The translations under genes were made by a program, and so were the position numbers. 22,368 nucleotides of DNA from Syntrophaceae bacterium UBA4810. GTDB lineage: Bacteria; Desulfobacterota; Syntrophia; Syntrophales; Smithellaceae. Positions 7,598 through 15,661 of the stretch are shown in pieces. The notes beneath the pieces are model-generated. The model saw only the letters and a list, made by a program, of their open reading frames with translations, had not been told where the DNA came from and searched no databases. The stretch is taken from NCBI GenBank assembly GCA_002402545.1, contig DHGA01000060.1, forward strand, positions 1-22,368, given 5' to 3'. The stretch's first letter is position 1. Each line of letters opens with the position of its first letter.

Positions 7598-8017
7598 ATG
7601 CCGGGGAAAAATGAGCCAATCGATTTTTTTTCGAGCGAGTGGGAAGAAAAATGCCGCGCCGCTTTAGAAAAGTGCTGCGAACTTGACGGGCAGAAAATTC
7701 CGGAGAACGAAAAATGGTGGAGGGTGAAACAGCTCTTAAATGAGCTCGCCAGACCGGAAAGGCGACAAAAACCGAGACCGCAGAAGGTAAAAGACGAGCC
7801 TATTGTGGAAATAAACCCGCTGAGAGAAAGGCGCAAGCTGGATTTTTCTTCACCGGAATGGATAGATAAATGCAGGGCAGTCAGCGAAAAATGCGCGGAA
7901 ATTGAAGCGCTGAAAATATCTCCAGCAGAAAAAATGTGGCGCACCAGGCAACTGCTCAAAGAACTCACCCTTGTTGATAAAAAGCGCCAGCGAATCAATC
8001 GCTCGCCAGAGAAGTGA
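7598..8017 (+). CDS. Unknown 139-residue protein made of two copies of a Cys/Trp module
   Basis: No family recognised. The protein is soluble, highly charged and contains an internal duplication. Residues 9-50 and 82-123 align without gaps at an offset of 73, with 24 of 42 positions identical. The shared pattern is D-F, S, E-W, K-C-R-A, E-K-C, E, K-I, E-K, W-R, Q-L-L, E-L. Each copy has two cysteines seven apart (19/26 and 92/99), and copy 1 has a third (27), plus tryptophans (15, 40, 41; 88, 114). Each module looks mainly helical; the 31-residue linker is rich in Arg, Lys and Pro. ATG 7598 follows AGAGGGGG (7582-7589), and a good promoter lies at 7487-7515, so it is very likely expressed alone. 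The 3' end overlaps the opposing lpd gene by 23 bp. A protein- or nucleic-acid-binding role, or metal binding through the Cys pairs, is only a guess. Confidence 0.8.
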   Translation: MPGKNEPIDFFSSEWEEKCRAALEKCCELDGQKIPENEKWWRVKQLLNELARPERRQKPRPQKVKDEPIVEINPLRERRKLDFSSPEWIDKCRAVSEKCAEIEALKISPAEKMWRTRQLLKELTLVDKKRQRINRSPEK

Positions 8018-9341
8018 AGATCTCGCTCAGCGTGGGATGAGGAATTACCCATTGGCGCAAGTGGTCTTTTGTCATTTCATTGGATACCGCCAGCGCCAGA
8101 GGCGCGATGAATTCGGCGGCATTATGGCCTGCAACCGTCGCACCGATAATTTTATTATCCTGAAAAAAAGCCTTCACGAAACCATGGTTTATTAATTCCA
8201 TACGGGCGATGATATTGGCGCTGTATTCGGATTTTATAACCTGGATGTCCGCGCCTCCCTGGATATTTCCGACACGCGCGATTTGGGGGTGGCTGTAAAC
8301 AACTGACGGGATATGATTTTCGTTATATGGAACAGTGTCTGTATTGCAGATGTGCCCTGCGGCGACTTTACCCTGCTGTGACGCTCGATGCGCGAGCATC
8401 AAGCCGCCGGTGACATCACCCACGGCGTAAATGCCGGCAATGTTTGTCATCATGTTTTTGTCGACTTTTATTCCCGCTTTTGTGTATTCGATTTTCAGTT
8501 CATTCAATTCTTCTTCATGAAGCAGAGGCTGCCTTCCGGTGCACAAAAGCGCGCGGTCAGCGGTTATTTCAAGCTGCTCTTTCGCGCTTTGCGCTTTAGC
8601 GGCCACAGTGTTTCCGGTGTCTATCAAATTATTAAGTTTTGTAGAGGTATGGATACGAACGCCCAGGCGAGTCAATTCCTGATGTAACAATTGAGCCGCT
8701 TCCAGATCTTCGTAAGGCAAAATCTTGTCCAGAAGTTCAATTATTGTTACCCTTACACCAAGTTCAGCAAAAAATGTCGCGAATTCAACGCCGATTACGC
8801 TGCCTCCGACAATAATAATGCTTTCGGGAATATTTTCAGTATTGAGCAAGCCATCGGAAGTTAAAATTCTCTCCGTAAGATTTATTCCCGATAACAGCTG
8901 CGTCTGCGAGCCCCAGGCGATAATGGTATTTTTCGCGGATAATGTTTTTCTGCCGCCTTCGGTATCCGTGTATTGCACTTCCCGGTCAGAAATAATTTTA
9001 CCGGTTCCTAATTTCGTTTCCACCTGCGCGTCGGAAAGTGTTTTGTGGGCGCCCAGCGCCGCAATTTTCACCGTCTGCTGCTGATGTTTTTTAATTGAGG
9101 GAAAATCGATTGATGAGCCGGAAATATTTATTCCCAGTCTTTTGGATTTTTTCAGCTCAGCATAAAATTTGCTGCAGGTTAGTAGTGCCTTAGTCGGAAT
9201 ACAGCCGCGATTGGCGCATGTGCCGCCCCATCCGGCGTTTTCGATAATCAGCACTTTTTTATTATGCGCCGCCGCTGTTTGTGCCGCGGCCGTACCGCCT
9301 GGGCCTCCTCCAATTATTATCAAATCGTATGAATCAGGCAT
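7995..9341 (-). CDS. lpdA: Dihydrolipoamide dehydrogenase (L protein of glycine cleavage)
   Basis: FAD- and NAD-dependent enzyme that reoxidises the dihydrolipoyl arm of GcvH. 448 residues, complete. Residues 6-16 hold the FAD-binding GGGPGG fold, Cys42 and Cys47 form the redox disulfide (GGTCANRGCIPTKAL), the NAD-binding motif is in IIIVGGSVIGVEFA, the second FAD contact is in GIYAVGDVTGG, and the C-terminal catalytic pair is His435/Glu440 in HPTLSE. It is the last gene of the glycine cleavage operon; its ATG overlaps the end of lipA by 8 nt. Its own 3' end overlaps the convergent gene at 7598-8017. Being in this operon, it is most likely the GcvL partner, though it may also serve 2-oxoacid dehydrogenases encoded elsewhere. 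Confidence 0.93.
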   Translation of the reverse strand: MPDSYDLIIIGGGPGGTAAAQTAAAHNKKVLIIENAGWGGTCANRGCIPTKALLTCSKFYAELKKSKRLGINISGSSIDFPSIKKHQQQTVKIAALGAHKTLSDAQVETKLGTGKIISDREVQYTDTEGGRKTLSAKNTIIAWGSQTQLLSGINLTERILTSDGLLNTENIPESIIIVGGSVIGVEFATFFAELGVRVTIIELLDKILPYEDLEAAQLLHQELTRLGVRIHTSTKLNNLIDTGNTVAAKAQSAKEQLEITADRALLCTGRQPLLHEEELNELKIEYTKAGIKVDKNMMTNIAGIYAVGDVTGGLMLAHRASQQGKVAAGHICNTDTVPYNENHIPSVVYSHPQIARVGNIQGGADIQVIKSEYSANIIARMELINHGFVKAFFQDNKIIGATVAGHNAAEFIAPLALAVSNEMTKDHLRQWVIPHPTLSEIFTSLASD

Positions 9342-10212
9342 GTTTATCCCTCTGTCCCGCGAGAGCCGCGTGATATGAGCTGCGCACCAATGGCCCTGAT
9401 TCTACATGCTCAAAGCCTTTTTGATAAGCGATTTCTTTAAGCTCGGCAAATTCATCCGGATGATAATATTTAGTCACCAGCCAGTGTTTTCGCGACGGCT
9501 GCTGGTATTGTCCAATGGTAAGGCGCGCGCAGGAGACAGATGCCAAATCATCGATGAGGCGCAGAATATCGTCACGCGACTCGCCGAAACCCACCATGAA
9601 GCCGCTTTTGGTGATAACGGATGTTTCCGCGACGCATTGCAGGAGATTAAGCGACCTCTGATAATTACCCTGCGGCCTTATTTGAGGGAAAAGTGATTTT
9701 GCAACCTCTATATTATGATTGATGACATCCGGCTTTGCCCCAATAACTTTTTCCAATGATGCCGCATTCCCCTGAAAGTCGGGAATCAGAACTTCTATTT
9801 TAATCTCCGGTATTTTTTCGCGTAATTCAGAGATGCAGTCGGCAAACACTAGCGCGCCACCGTCAGGCAGATCATCGCGTGTGACGGATGTAATAACTGT
9901 ATAGCTGAGCTTCATTTCCCGCACGGCTTCTGTCAGGCGGGAAATTTCTTGTTCATCAACAGGTTCGGGTAATCCGTGCGTGACATTGCAATAGCGGCAA
10001 TTACGCGTGCAGATATTTCCCATAATCAAAAAAGTTGCCGTGCCGCAGGCAAAACATTCCGCGATATTAGGGCAGGCAGCTTCCTGACAAACGGTATGCA
10101 ACTGAAGATCGGCCAGAGTTGTTCTGATTTTGTGGCTATTGCCGATATATGGCGGAGGCACCCTCAGCCATGTTGGCTTTCGAAGATATTGCCTGTTTAG
10201 ATTTGTGCTCAT
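9334..10212 (-). CDS. lipA: Lipoyl synthase
   Basis: Radical-SAM enzyme that inserts two sulfurs into the octanoyl chain carried on GcvH, making the lipoyl cofactor. 292 residues from ATG 10212. The auxiliary 4Fe-4S ligands are Cys42, Cys47 and Cys53 (CxxxxCxxxxxC). The radical-SAM ligands are Cys68, Cys72 and Cys75 (CTRNCRYC). The RSSYHA motif near the C-terminus supplies the serine ligand to the auxiliary cluster. ATG 10212 overlaps the gcvPB stop as ATGA, with GGAAGAA just upstream; an in-frame TTG at 10221 would add three residues and is less likely. Its place between gcvPB and lpd says it serves glycine cleavage first. An octanoyltransferase (lipB) is not in the window. Confidence 0.94.
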   Translation of the reverse strand: MSTNLNRQYLRKPTWLRVPPPYIGNSHKIRTTLADLQLHTVCQEAACPNIAECFACGTATFLIMGNICTRNCRYCNVTHGLPEPVDEQEISRLTEAVREMKLSYTVITSVTRDDLPDGGALVFADCISELREKIPEIKIEVLIPDFQGNAASLEKVIGAKPDVINHNIEVAKSLFPQIRPQGNYQRSLNLLQCVAETSVITKSGFMVGFGESRDDILRLIDDLASVSCARLTIGQYQQPSRKHWLVTKYYHPDEFAELKEIAYQKGFEHVESGPLVRSSYHAALAGQRDKHA

Positions 10213-11648
10213 TTCTTCCAACAGACATCCGGTTTGCGCGCGGCCAACACTTCATCCAGGCGCTTCACCGGTGTGGTTAAAGGAGCGTCCTTTACGTGTT
10301 GCGGATTTTCCTTTGCTTCTCGGGCAATGGCGATCATCGCGGCGCAGAAATTGTCCAGAGTTTCTTTGCTTTCCGTTTCCGTGGGTTCGATCATTATTGC
10401 TTCCGGAACGATAAGAGGAAAATAAATTGTTGGCGGATGATAATGGTAATCAATCAGCCTTTTGGCGATGTCCGTGGTATGCACGCCGGATTCAGCGACT
10501 TGTTTGCTCCCTGAAAAAACGCATTCATGCATGCAGGCGTGGTCATAAGGCAGGTCATAATATGGTTTTAATATTTCTTTTACGTAGTTCGCGTTTAATA
10601 CCGCCATTTCCGCGGCGCGCGTTAGTCCCGCAGCGCCAAGAGAGCGGATATAGGCATAGGCTTTGACCACTACGTTAAAGTTTCCGTAAAATGCCCGAAC
10701 CCGGCCGATTGTTTGCGGAAAGTTTTCCGACCAGTGAAATTCCTGTCCCTTGCGCACGATTCTGGGCACGGGCAGAAAATCGATAAGCTTGGCGCTTACC
10801 CCCACCGGGCCGCTTCCCGGTCCGCCGCCGCCGTGCGGTGTGGAAAAAGTTTTATGCAGGTTAAGCTGAATAACATCAAAACCCAAATCTCCGGGGCGCG
10901 TTTTTCCTAAAAAAGCGTTGGCATTCGCGCCGTCGCCGTAAAGCAAGCCGCCATTGCCGTGCACGAGCTGCGCGACTTTTTCAATATTGCGTTCAAAAAG
11001 GCCGAGCGTGTTGGGGTTGGTGAGCATCAGCGCCGCGACTTCTTCACTCATCAGTTCTTCGAGATGTTCAAGGTCAACGCCGCCTTCGCCGTTGGAGCGA
11101 AGCGTCACTGTTTCGAATCCGCAAAGCGCGCCGGAGGCGGGATTCGTGCCGTGCGCTGTGTCCGGGATAAGTACAACGCGGCGTTTTTCGCCTTTTTGCT
11201 CGAAATATTTTTTAATCATCATCACGCCGGTCAGCTCTCCATGCGCGCCCGCCGCCGGCTGCAGTGTGAATTCCGCCATCCCGAAGATATTGCTCAAAAG
11301 CCGTTGCATCATAAAAAGCAGATGCAGATTTCCCTGCGCGAATTCGTGCGGGGCGTAAGGGTGCAGACCGGTGAATTCCGGAAGAGCAGCCACAGTTTCA
11401 TTAATTTTCGGGTTATATTTCATAGTGCAGGAGCCAAGAGGGTAAAAACCCAAATCAACGCCGAAGTTGCGCTGTGACAGTTTTGTATAATGCCTGACAA
11501 GATCAATTTCAGAAACTTCCGGCAGATCAAGCTCATCGCGCAGATATTTTTTATCAATGAATGATTCTGGAGCGATTTGAGGAACGTCGCTTAAAGGAAC
11601 GTCCGCCGCTCTTCGCCCCACTTTACTTAACTCAAAAATTAATTCCAT
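10209..11648 (-). CDS. gcvPB: Glycine dehydrogenase (decarboxylating) subunit 2, PLP-binding
   Basis: Catalytic half of the two-subunit P protein, which decarboxylates glycine and passes the aminomethyl group to lipoyl-GcvH. 479 residues, usual for this subunit. The PLP Schiff-base lysine is Lys266, preceded by His265 in LNLHKTFSTPHGGGGPG, a glycine-rich loop typical of the family. Conserved HGTNPASGA and YGDGANANAF segments are also present. ATG 11648 lies 15 nt after the gcvPA stop with AGG 10 nt upstream. The stop overlaps the lipA start (ATGA), implying translational coupling. Confidence 0.95.
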   Translation of the reverse strand: MELIFELSKVGRRAADVPLSDVPQIAPESFIDKKYLRDELDLPEVSEIDLVRHYTKLSQRNFGVDLGFYPLGSCTMKYNPKINETVAALPEFTGLHPYAPHEFAQGNLHLLFMMQRLLSNIFGMAEFTLQPAAGAHGELTGVMMIKKYFEQKGEKRRVVLIPDTAHGTNPASGALCGFETVTLRSNGEGGVDLEHLEELMSEEVAALMLTNPNTLGLFERNIEKVAQLVHGNGGLLYGDGANANAFLGKTRPGDLGFDVIQLNLHKTFSTPHGGGGPGSGPVGVSAKLIDFLPVPRIVRKGQEFHWSENFPQTIGRVRAFYGNFNVVVKAYAYIRSLGAAGLTRAAEMAVLNANYVKEILKPYYDLPYDHACMHECVFSGSKQVAESGVHTTDIAKRLIDYHYHPPTIYFPLIVPEAIMIEPTETESKETLDNFCAAMIAIAREAKENPQHVKDAPLTTPVKRLDEVLAARKPDVCWKK

Positions 11649-11663
11649 AAAATCATTACCTGA

Positions 11664-12989
11664 TTATTTTAAAATCCGAACAATGTGATCGATATTTTCT
11701 TTTAAAAGCATCTCTGTGGCGCAGAAAAGCAGCGCGTTTTTCAGCTCCGGGTAATCCTTGCTTAAATCATAACCGCCGATAATGCCTTCGTTTGCCAGCC
11801 TGTCATTGACTTCCCGCGCGTCGGGGCAAGTGACGACAAACTCGTTATATTCCGGCGCGGAAAAATTAATTTTCCAGCCGGGCAATTGTGAAAGCTTAGA
11901 TTTAAGATATTGAGTTTTATAAACATTCAGAAGCGCGAGCCTGCGCAGATTTTTACCCAGCGCGGCCAGATAAATTCCCGCGGCCAGCGCGCAAAGAGCT
12001 TCATTGGAGCAAATATTGGATGTGGCTTTTTCCCGCCGGATATGCTGCTCGCGGGTTTGCAGCGTCAGCACAAATCCGCGCCGGCCGTCCTTGTCGACGG
12101 TCTGTCCGGCAAGCCTTCCCGGTATACGGCGTAAAAATTTTTCTCGCGCCGCCAGTATTCCCAGATAAGGCCCTCCATAGTTTAGGGGATTCCCGAAACT
12201 TTGCCCTTCTCCGACGACAAAATCCGCGCCGCATTCGCCCGCCGGTTTTATAAGCCCCAGAGACGTGCCATCGGTGAAAGCGGAAATGAGAAATGCGCCT
12301 TTTTCGTGCGCGGTATTCGCTATAGGGGCGATATCTTCCAGACAACCGAAGAAATTCGGGCTTTGAATAATAACGCCGGACGTGTTTTCATCAAGATTAC
12401 CGGAAAGTTTTTCCAAATCAATTTGGCCGTTTTCTGCATATGGTATCACCTGAACTTCGTATCCATTAGCCCACGCGTATGTCCGCGCCACGCGCAGGTA
12501 TTCAGGATGAACCGAGCGGGCGATAAGGATTTTGCCGCGCCCCGACATTTTAGAGCAAAGCACAGCCGCCTCGGCCATGGCTGAAGCACCGTCATACATA
12601 GAGGCGTTGGCGATTTCCATTCCCGTTAAACGGGCGATCATGGTTTGATATTCATAGATGGCCTGCAAAAGGCCCTGGCTGATTTCCGCCTGGTAAGGGG
12701 TGTAGGCTGTATAAAATTCCGCGCGCCCCACAAGGTGACTGACCACGGCTGGAATATAGTGGGCGTAGGCGCCCGCGCCGGTTAAAGTCAGATTGGGAAG
12801 TTTGTTTCTTGCTCCGATAGAATTCATTAGCGCCATTGTTTCCTGCTCGGAAAGAGCGGGCGGCATATCGGGAATTTGTTTTAAACGGAATTTTTCCGGA
12901 ATGTTGGCAAATAATTCTTCGATATCGTTAATGCCGACTACTGCCTGCATTTGGGCGATATCTTCTTTAGTGTGCGGACAATAATCCAT
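11664..12989 (-). CDS. gcvPA: Glycine dehydrogenase (decarboxylating) subunit 1
   Basis: Partner of GcvPB in the split P protein; it has the aminotransferase fold but no PLP lysine. 441 residues, the standard length. Recognisable blocks are YTPYQAEISQGLLQAIYEYQ (exact family hallmark), the NASMYDGASAMAEA loop and the SNICSNEALCALAAG segment. It starts at ATG 12989, only 2 nt after the gcvH stop, so the two are probably coupled. Two-subunit P proteins are typical of Gram-positive, deep-branching and many anaerobic bacteria, whereas E. coli has a single fused chain. Confidence 0.95.
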   Translation of the reverse strand: MDYCPHTKEDIAQMQAVVGINDIEELFANIPEKFRLKQIPDMPPALSEQETMALMNSIGARNKLPNLTLTGAGAYAHYIPAVVSHLVGRAEFYTAYTPYQAEISQGLLQAIYEYQTMIARLTGMEIANASMYDGASAMAEAAVLCSKMSGRGKILIARSVHPEYLRVARTYAWANGYEVQVIPYAENGQIDLEKLSGNLDENTSGVIIQSPNFFGCLEDIAPIANTAHEKGAFLISAFTDGTSLGLIKPAGECGADFVVGEGQSFGNPLNYGGPYLGILAAREKFLRRIPGRLAGQTVDKDGRRGFVLTLQTREQHIRREKATSNICSNEALCALAAGIYLAALGKNLRRLALLNVYKTQYLKSKLSQLPGWKINFSAPEYNEFVVTCPDAREVNDRLANEGIIGGYDLSKDYPELKNALLFCATEMLLKENIDHIVRILK

Positions 12990-12991
12990 AT

Positions 12992-13390
12992 TTAGTGTTT
13001 TTCCTCTTTAGTCAGCTTTTCGTATTCATCCGCGCCCATCAGCGATTTTAATTCTTCCTTATCAGAAAGCTTGATTTTCACAATCCATCCATCGCCGAAA
13101 GCATCTTTATTGATAAGCTCGGGAGTTTCTTCCAGGACTTTGTTGGTCTCGACGATTTCGCCGCTTGCCGGCGCGTAGACATCCGACACGGATTTGACTG
13201 ATTCGACCACCGCCATTGCTTCGCCCTGCGCGATTTTTTTTCCTATTTCAGGCAATTCCACAAAAACGATATCGGTGAGCATTTCCTGCGCGTAATCGGT
13301 AATGCCGACAAGCGCGGTGCCATCACCATTGTCTTTGAGCCATTCATGGTCTTTCGAATAGATTCTATCGGTGGGGTTAGGTTTGGACAT
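12992..13390 (-). CDS. gcvH: Glycine cleavage system H protein (lipoyl carrier)
   Basis: Small carrier whose lipoyl arm shuttles the aminomethyl group among P, T and L proteins. 132 residues. The lipoylation site is Lys66 in ESVKSVSDVYAP, a match to the family motif, and a GWIVKIKL strand lies near the C-terminus. ATG 13390 is preceded by AAGGAGA at a good distance. It lies 31 nt after gcvT and 2 nt before gcvPA in the operon, and its modifying enzyme lipA is three genes further down. Confidence 0.96.
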   Translation of the reverse strand: MSKPNPTDRIYSKDHEWLKDNGDGTALVGITDYAQEMLTDIVFVELPEIGKKIAQGEAMAVVESVKSVSDVYAPASGEIVETNKVLEETPELINKDAFGDGWIVKIKLSDKEELKSLMGADEYEKLTKEEKH

Positions 13391-13421
13391 AGCGCGTCTC
13401 CTTGTAATTATTTTTTACCGT

Positions 13422-14516
13422 TTATCTTTTGTCCCGTTTGTAAAAAGGTAATTTGACGATTTTTGCGCCTGCGACAGTTTCGCGGATAGCGATATCAATA
13501 GCGGTTTCCGGCGCGCTGTAAGACACGTCAAGAAAAGCAAGGCCGATGGGCTTATTCAAAGTTGGCGAAAAAGTACCGGATGTGACAATGCCTATTTGGT
13601 TGCCGTCGCTCAATACTTTATAATTGTGGCGCGCAATTCCGCGTCCGGTCATTTCGAATCCGGCCAGCTTTTTTGCCGGCCCGTTTTTTTTCAATTTTTC
13701 CAGCGCGGGCTTACCGGTAAAATCTTTGTTCCAGTCAATTAACCAGCTGTAAGGCACGTCCAGCGGGCTCGTATCCTGAGTCATGTCCTGGCCATTGAGC
13801 ATCATGCCTGCTTCTAAGCGCAGTGTATCGCGCGCGCCGAGGCCCGCGGGTTTCAGGCCAAAAGATAACCCCGCGTCCAGAACTTTATCCCAGATATGTC
13901 CGATATTATCCGCTGGCGCGTAAATTTCAAATCCGTCTTCTCCAGTGTAACCGCTGCGGGAAACTATAGAGGGTATGCCGGCCACATGCGTTTCGGTAAA
14001 GTGATAGTACTTTATTTTCTTTAAATCATCTTTTACGAGCCCCTGCAGAATTTCTTCGGAGCGGGGCCCCTGCAAGTCCAGCTTGCCGGTTTTATCGCTG
14101 ACATCTTCAATGCGGCAAGCAAATTTGTTTTTCTTGAGGACGGAGGAAATGACCGCCAAATCAATTTCCCGTGTTGACGCGTTGGTTACCAGCGTAAAGG
14201 AATCTTCGGCCATTTTATAAGCGGTTAGGTCATCAATGATTCCGCCCCGCTCATTGAGCAGGGCGCTTAATTTCACCTGTCCGATTTCTTGCTCCGCCAG
14301 ATTTCTGGTGAGACTTAACTGTAAAAGGTCAAGCGCTTGCGGCCCCTTGATTTCTATTTCACCCATGTGGCAGATATCAAAAAGTGCCGCGTCTTTTCTT
14401 GTCGCCTTATGCTCATCAATTACATTAGTATATTGAACAGGCATGGCCCAGCCGCCGAAATCGATAATTTTGGCGTTAAGCGATACATGTTTTTCGTAAA
14501 GAGGCGTCTTTTTCAA
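13422..14516 (-). CDS. gcvT: Glycine cleavage system T protein (aminomethyltransferase)
   Basis: Transfers the one-carbon unit from aminomethyl-lipoyl-GcvH to tetrahydrofolate, releasing ammonia. 364 residues, standard. Family blocks: TPLYEKH at 4-10, FGGWAMPVQY at 20-29, FDICHMGEI, and SGYTGEDGFEIY from residue 188 (folate site region). The start is TTG 14516: it gives the conserved N-terminus, has GAGAAG close upstream, and the first ATG in frame (residue 25) would remove a conserved block. It is 6 nt downstream of the zinc-ribbon gene stop, so the two share a transcript. No glycine riboswitch is visible upstream of the operon. Confidence 0.95.
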   Translation of the reverse strand: MKKTPLYEKHVSLNAKIIDFGGWAMPVQYTNVIDEHKATRKDAALFDICHMGEIEIKGPQALDLLQLSLTRNLAEQEIGQVKLSALLNERGGIIDDLTAYKMAEDSFTLVTNASTREIDLAVISSVLKKNKFACRIEDVSDKTGKLDLQGPRSEEILQGLVKDDLKKIKYYHFTETHVAGIPSIVSRSGYTGEDGFEIYAPADNIGHIWDKVLDAGLSFGLKPAGLGARDTLRLEAGMMLNGQDMTQDTSPLDVPYSWLIDWNKDFTGKPALEKLKKNGPAKKLAGFEMTGRGIARHNYKVLSDGNQIGIVTSGTFSPTLNKPIGLAFLDVSYSAPETAIDIAIRETVAGAKIVKLPFYKRDKR

Positions 14517-14522
14517 TTCTTC

Positions 14523-14855
14523 TCAACCGGAATATTTGAAAATGAGTGACAGAATAATCAGAAGCAGGCAAATGTATAAGAATGCCACGCTTTTCCTGAC
14601 CGCTGTCCTGCCCAAAACAATATAGCCGCAGTTTCGGCAGATGGAAAATCTGGCGGTAATTTCTCCCTGACAGGAAGGGCAAAGCAGAGGCTTTGCTTTT
14701 TTTTCCTCCATGGCGGGCGGGCTCAGATTTTTTTTCAGTTCGGCGCGGACATTATAATGCCAGCCGCAATCAGGATTTACGCATTTACCCTGCGTCGGCA
14801 TGTCGTCGGTCCAGAAAAATGATTTTTTGCATTGCGGGCAGTGAATTCTCAGCAT
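14523..14855 (-). CDS. Double zinc-ribbon protein with C-terminal membrane anchor
   Basis: First gene of the gcv operon; specific family not recognised. 110 residues from ATG 14855, which has GGAG 10 nt upstream and begins right at the first zinc knuckle; the frame is open further up but that part looks non-coding. The MJ0042-like N-terminal ribbon has Cys6/Cys9 and Cys25/Cys30 with FFWTDD between. A second ribbon has Cys59/Cys62 and Cys73/Cys76. Residues 89-106 form one hydrophobic helix, leaving only four residues after it, so the protein is probably tail-anchored with both ribbons in the cytoplasm. The 6-nt gap to gcvT means co-expression with glycine cleavage, but a role in it is not established. 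Similar small zinc-ribbon proteins are common in Deltaproteobacteria. Confidence 0.82.
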   Translation of the reverse strand: MLRIHCPQCKKSFFWTDDMPTQGKCVNPDCGWHYNVRAELKKNLSPPAMEEKKAKPLLCPSCQGEITARFSICRNCGYIVLGRTAVRKSVAFLYICLLLIILSLIFKYSG

Positions 14856-14975
14856 AGGGCGATTTCTCCGCTTGGGAAATATAGTAAAAGTGAAAGTATT
14901 ATTTTTTGTTTGTGCCTGTGGACTACTACAACCGCGGGGAGATTTCAAGCGCTATTAAATATAAATATCGCCCGC

Positions 14976-15530
14976 TTAGCCTTTAAATATTTTTTCAAAG
15001 AAAGCCTGTTTTTCCGTGGGATAATATAAATTTCCCTCGTAATCCACAATCAGTTTTCCGTCGAGATGGTCAATTTCATGCTGCACCACGCGGGCGATAA
15101 AATCCATGTATCTTTTTGATATTTTTTCGCCTTCGGGGGTAAACGCGCGTACTTTTATTTCCGGCGATCTGCTTACCTCAACTTGTATTTCCGGGCACGA
15201 TAGGCAGCCTTCGGCCATGGTCACTTTTTCGCCGCGCGCCTGCGTAATACGGGGGTTGATAAGAACCTCATAATCGCTCGGCGTAATTTTTTTGCCTTCT
15301 TCGCGGTCTTTATTGCGGAAAATAATTATTCTTTTGCTGATGCCGATCTGCGGCGCCGCGAGCCCCACGGCATCATCGCGGTTGATGAAAGAATCAATAA
15401 GGGCGTTGATTTCCTCGCGCTCTTTTTTAGTGAATGGCACGGCTAATTCTTTTGATTTTTTCCGCAAAACAGAAGCATCATCTTCGTCTACTCCTGTATT
15501 ATTCCAAAGGGTTAAAACTCTTTTTTCCAT
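14976..15530 (-). CDS. def: Peptide deformylase
   Basis: Removes the formyl group from the N-terminal methionine of nascent proteins, a ribosome-associated metal enzyme. 184 residues. All three motifs are intact: GLAAPQIG at 56-63, EGCLS at 107-111 (metal ligand Cys109) and QHEIDH at 150-155 (ligands His151 and His155, catalytic Glu152). The N-terminus is about 8 residues longer than in the short forms. ATG 15530 has AGAGGC just upstream. It is read in the same direction as the gcv operon but separated from it by 120 bp, and is divergent from the radical-SAM/selA pair. It may be a second deformylase, as the usual fmt partner is absent here. Confidence 0.93.
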   Translation of the reverse strand: MEKRVLTLWNNTGVDEDDASVLRKKSKELAVPFTKKEREEINALIDSFINRDDAVGLAAPQIGISKRIIIFRNKDREEGKKITPSDYEVLINPRITQARGEKVTMAEGCLSCPEIQVEVSRSPEIKVRAFTPEGEKISKRYMDFIARVVQHEIDHLDGKLIVDYEGNLYYPTEKQAFFEKIFKG

Positions 15531-15661
15531 TGCCTCTGCTGCCCAATAAATATTTTTTGAACACTATCATCGATTAATAGTTATTTCAAGTAATTGCAGC
15601 TTGCCAAATACCGGTATATTTTGCTAAATAGTTAAAAAAGTTGAATAACTAAACATAAATT
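15531..15661. promoter_or_regulatory. Divergent AT-rich control region between def and the radical-SAM gene
   Basis: 131 bp that must hold promoters for both directions. AATAGTTA occurs twice in the same orientation (15576-15583 and 15627-15634). The second copy forms an inverted repeat with TAACTA (15646-15651), ending 10 nt before the radical-SAM start. TTGCAG (15594-15599) and TATATT (15615-15620) could be a plus-strand promoter but are only 15 bp apart. No factor can be named. Confidence 0.3.

Noticed and set aside
7621..7630. Run of eight T in the 139-residue gene as a programmed slippage site
   Set aside because: The zero frame continues with the first copy of the conserved module; no useful product arises from a shift.
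10954..11477. Long open frames antisense to gcvPB (also similar ones over lpdA, gcvPA and btuB)
   Set aside because: They are shadows of the codon bias of strongly conserved genes; no ribosome sites and no recognisable protein features.
14856..14948. Longer N-terminus for the zinc-ribbon protein, from 14948
   Set aside because: The extra residues are low in conservation signals and have no ribosome site; ATG 14855 has GGAG and starts at the first zinc knuckle.
14856..14975. Glycine riboswitch ahead of the gcv operon
   Set aside because: Only about 120 bp, without the tandem conserved glycine aptamer core. A 7-bp complement (GGGCGAT/ATCGCCC) at its ends is probably chance.
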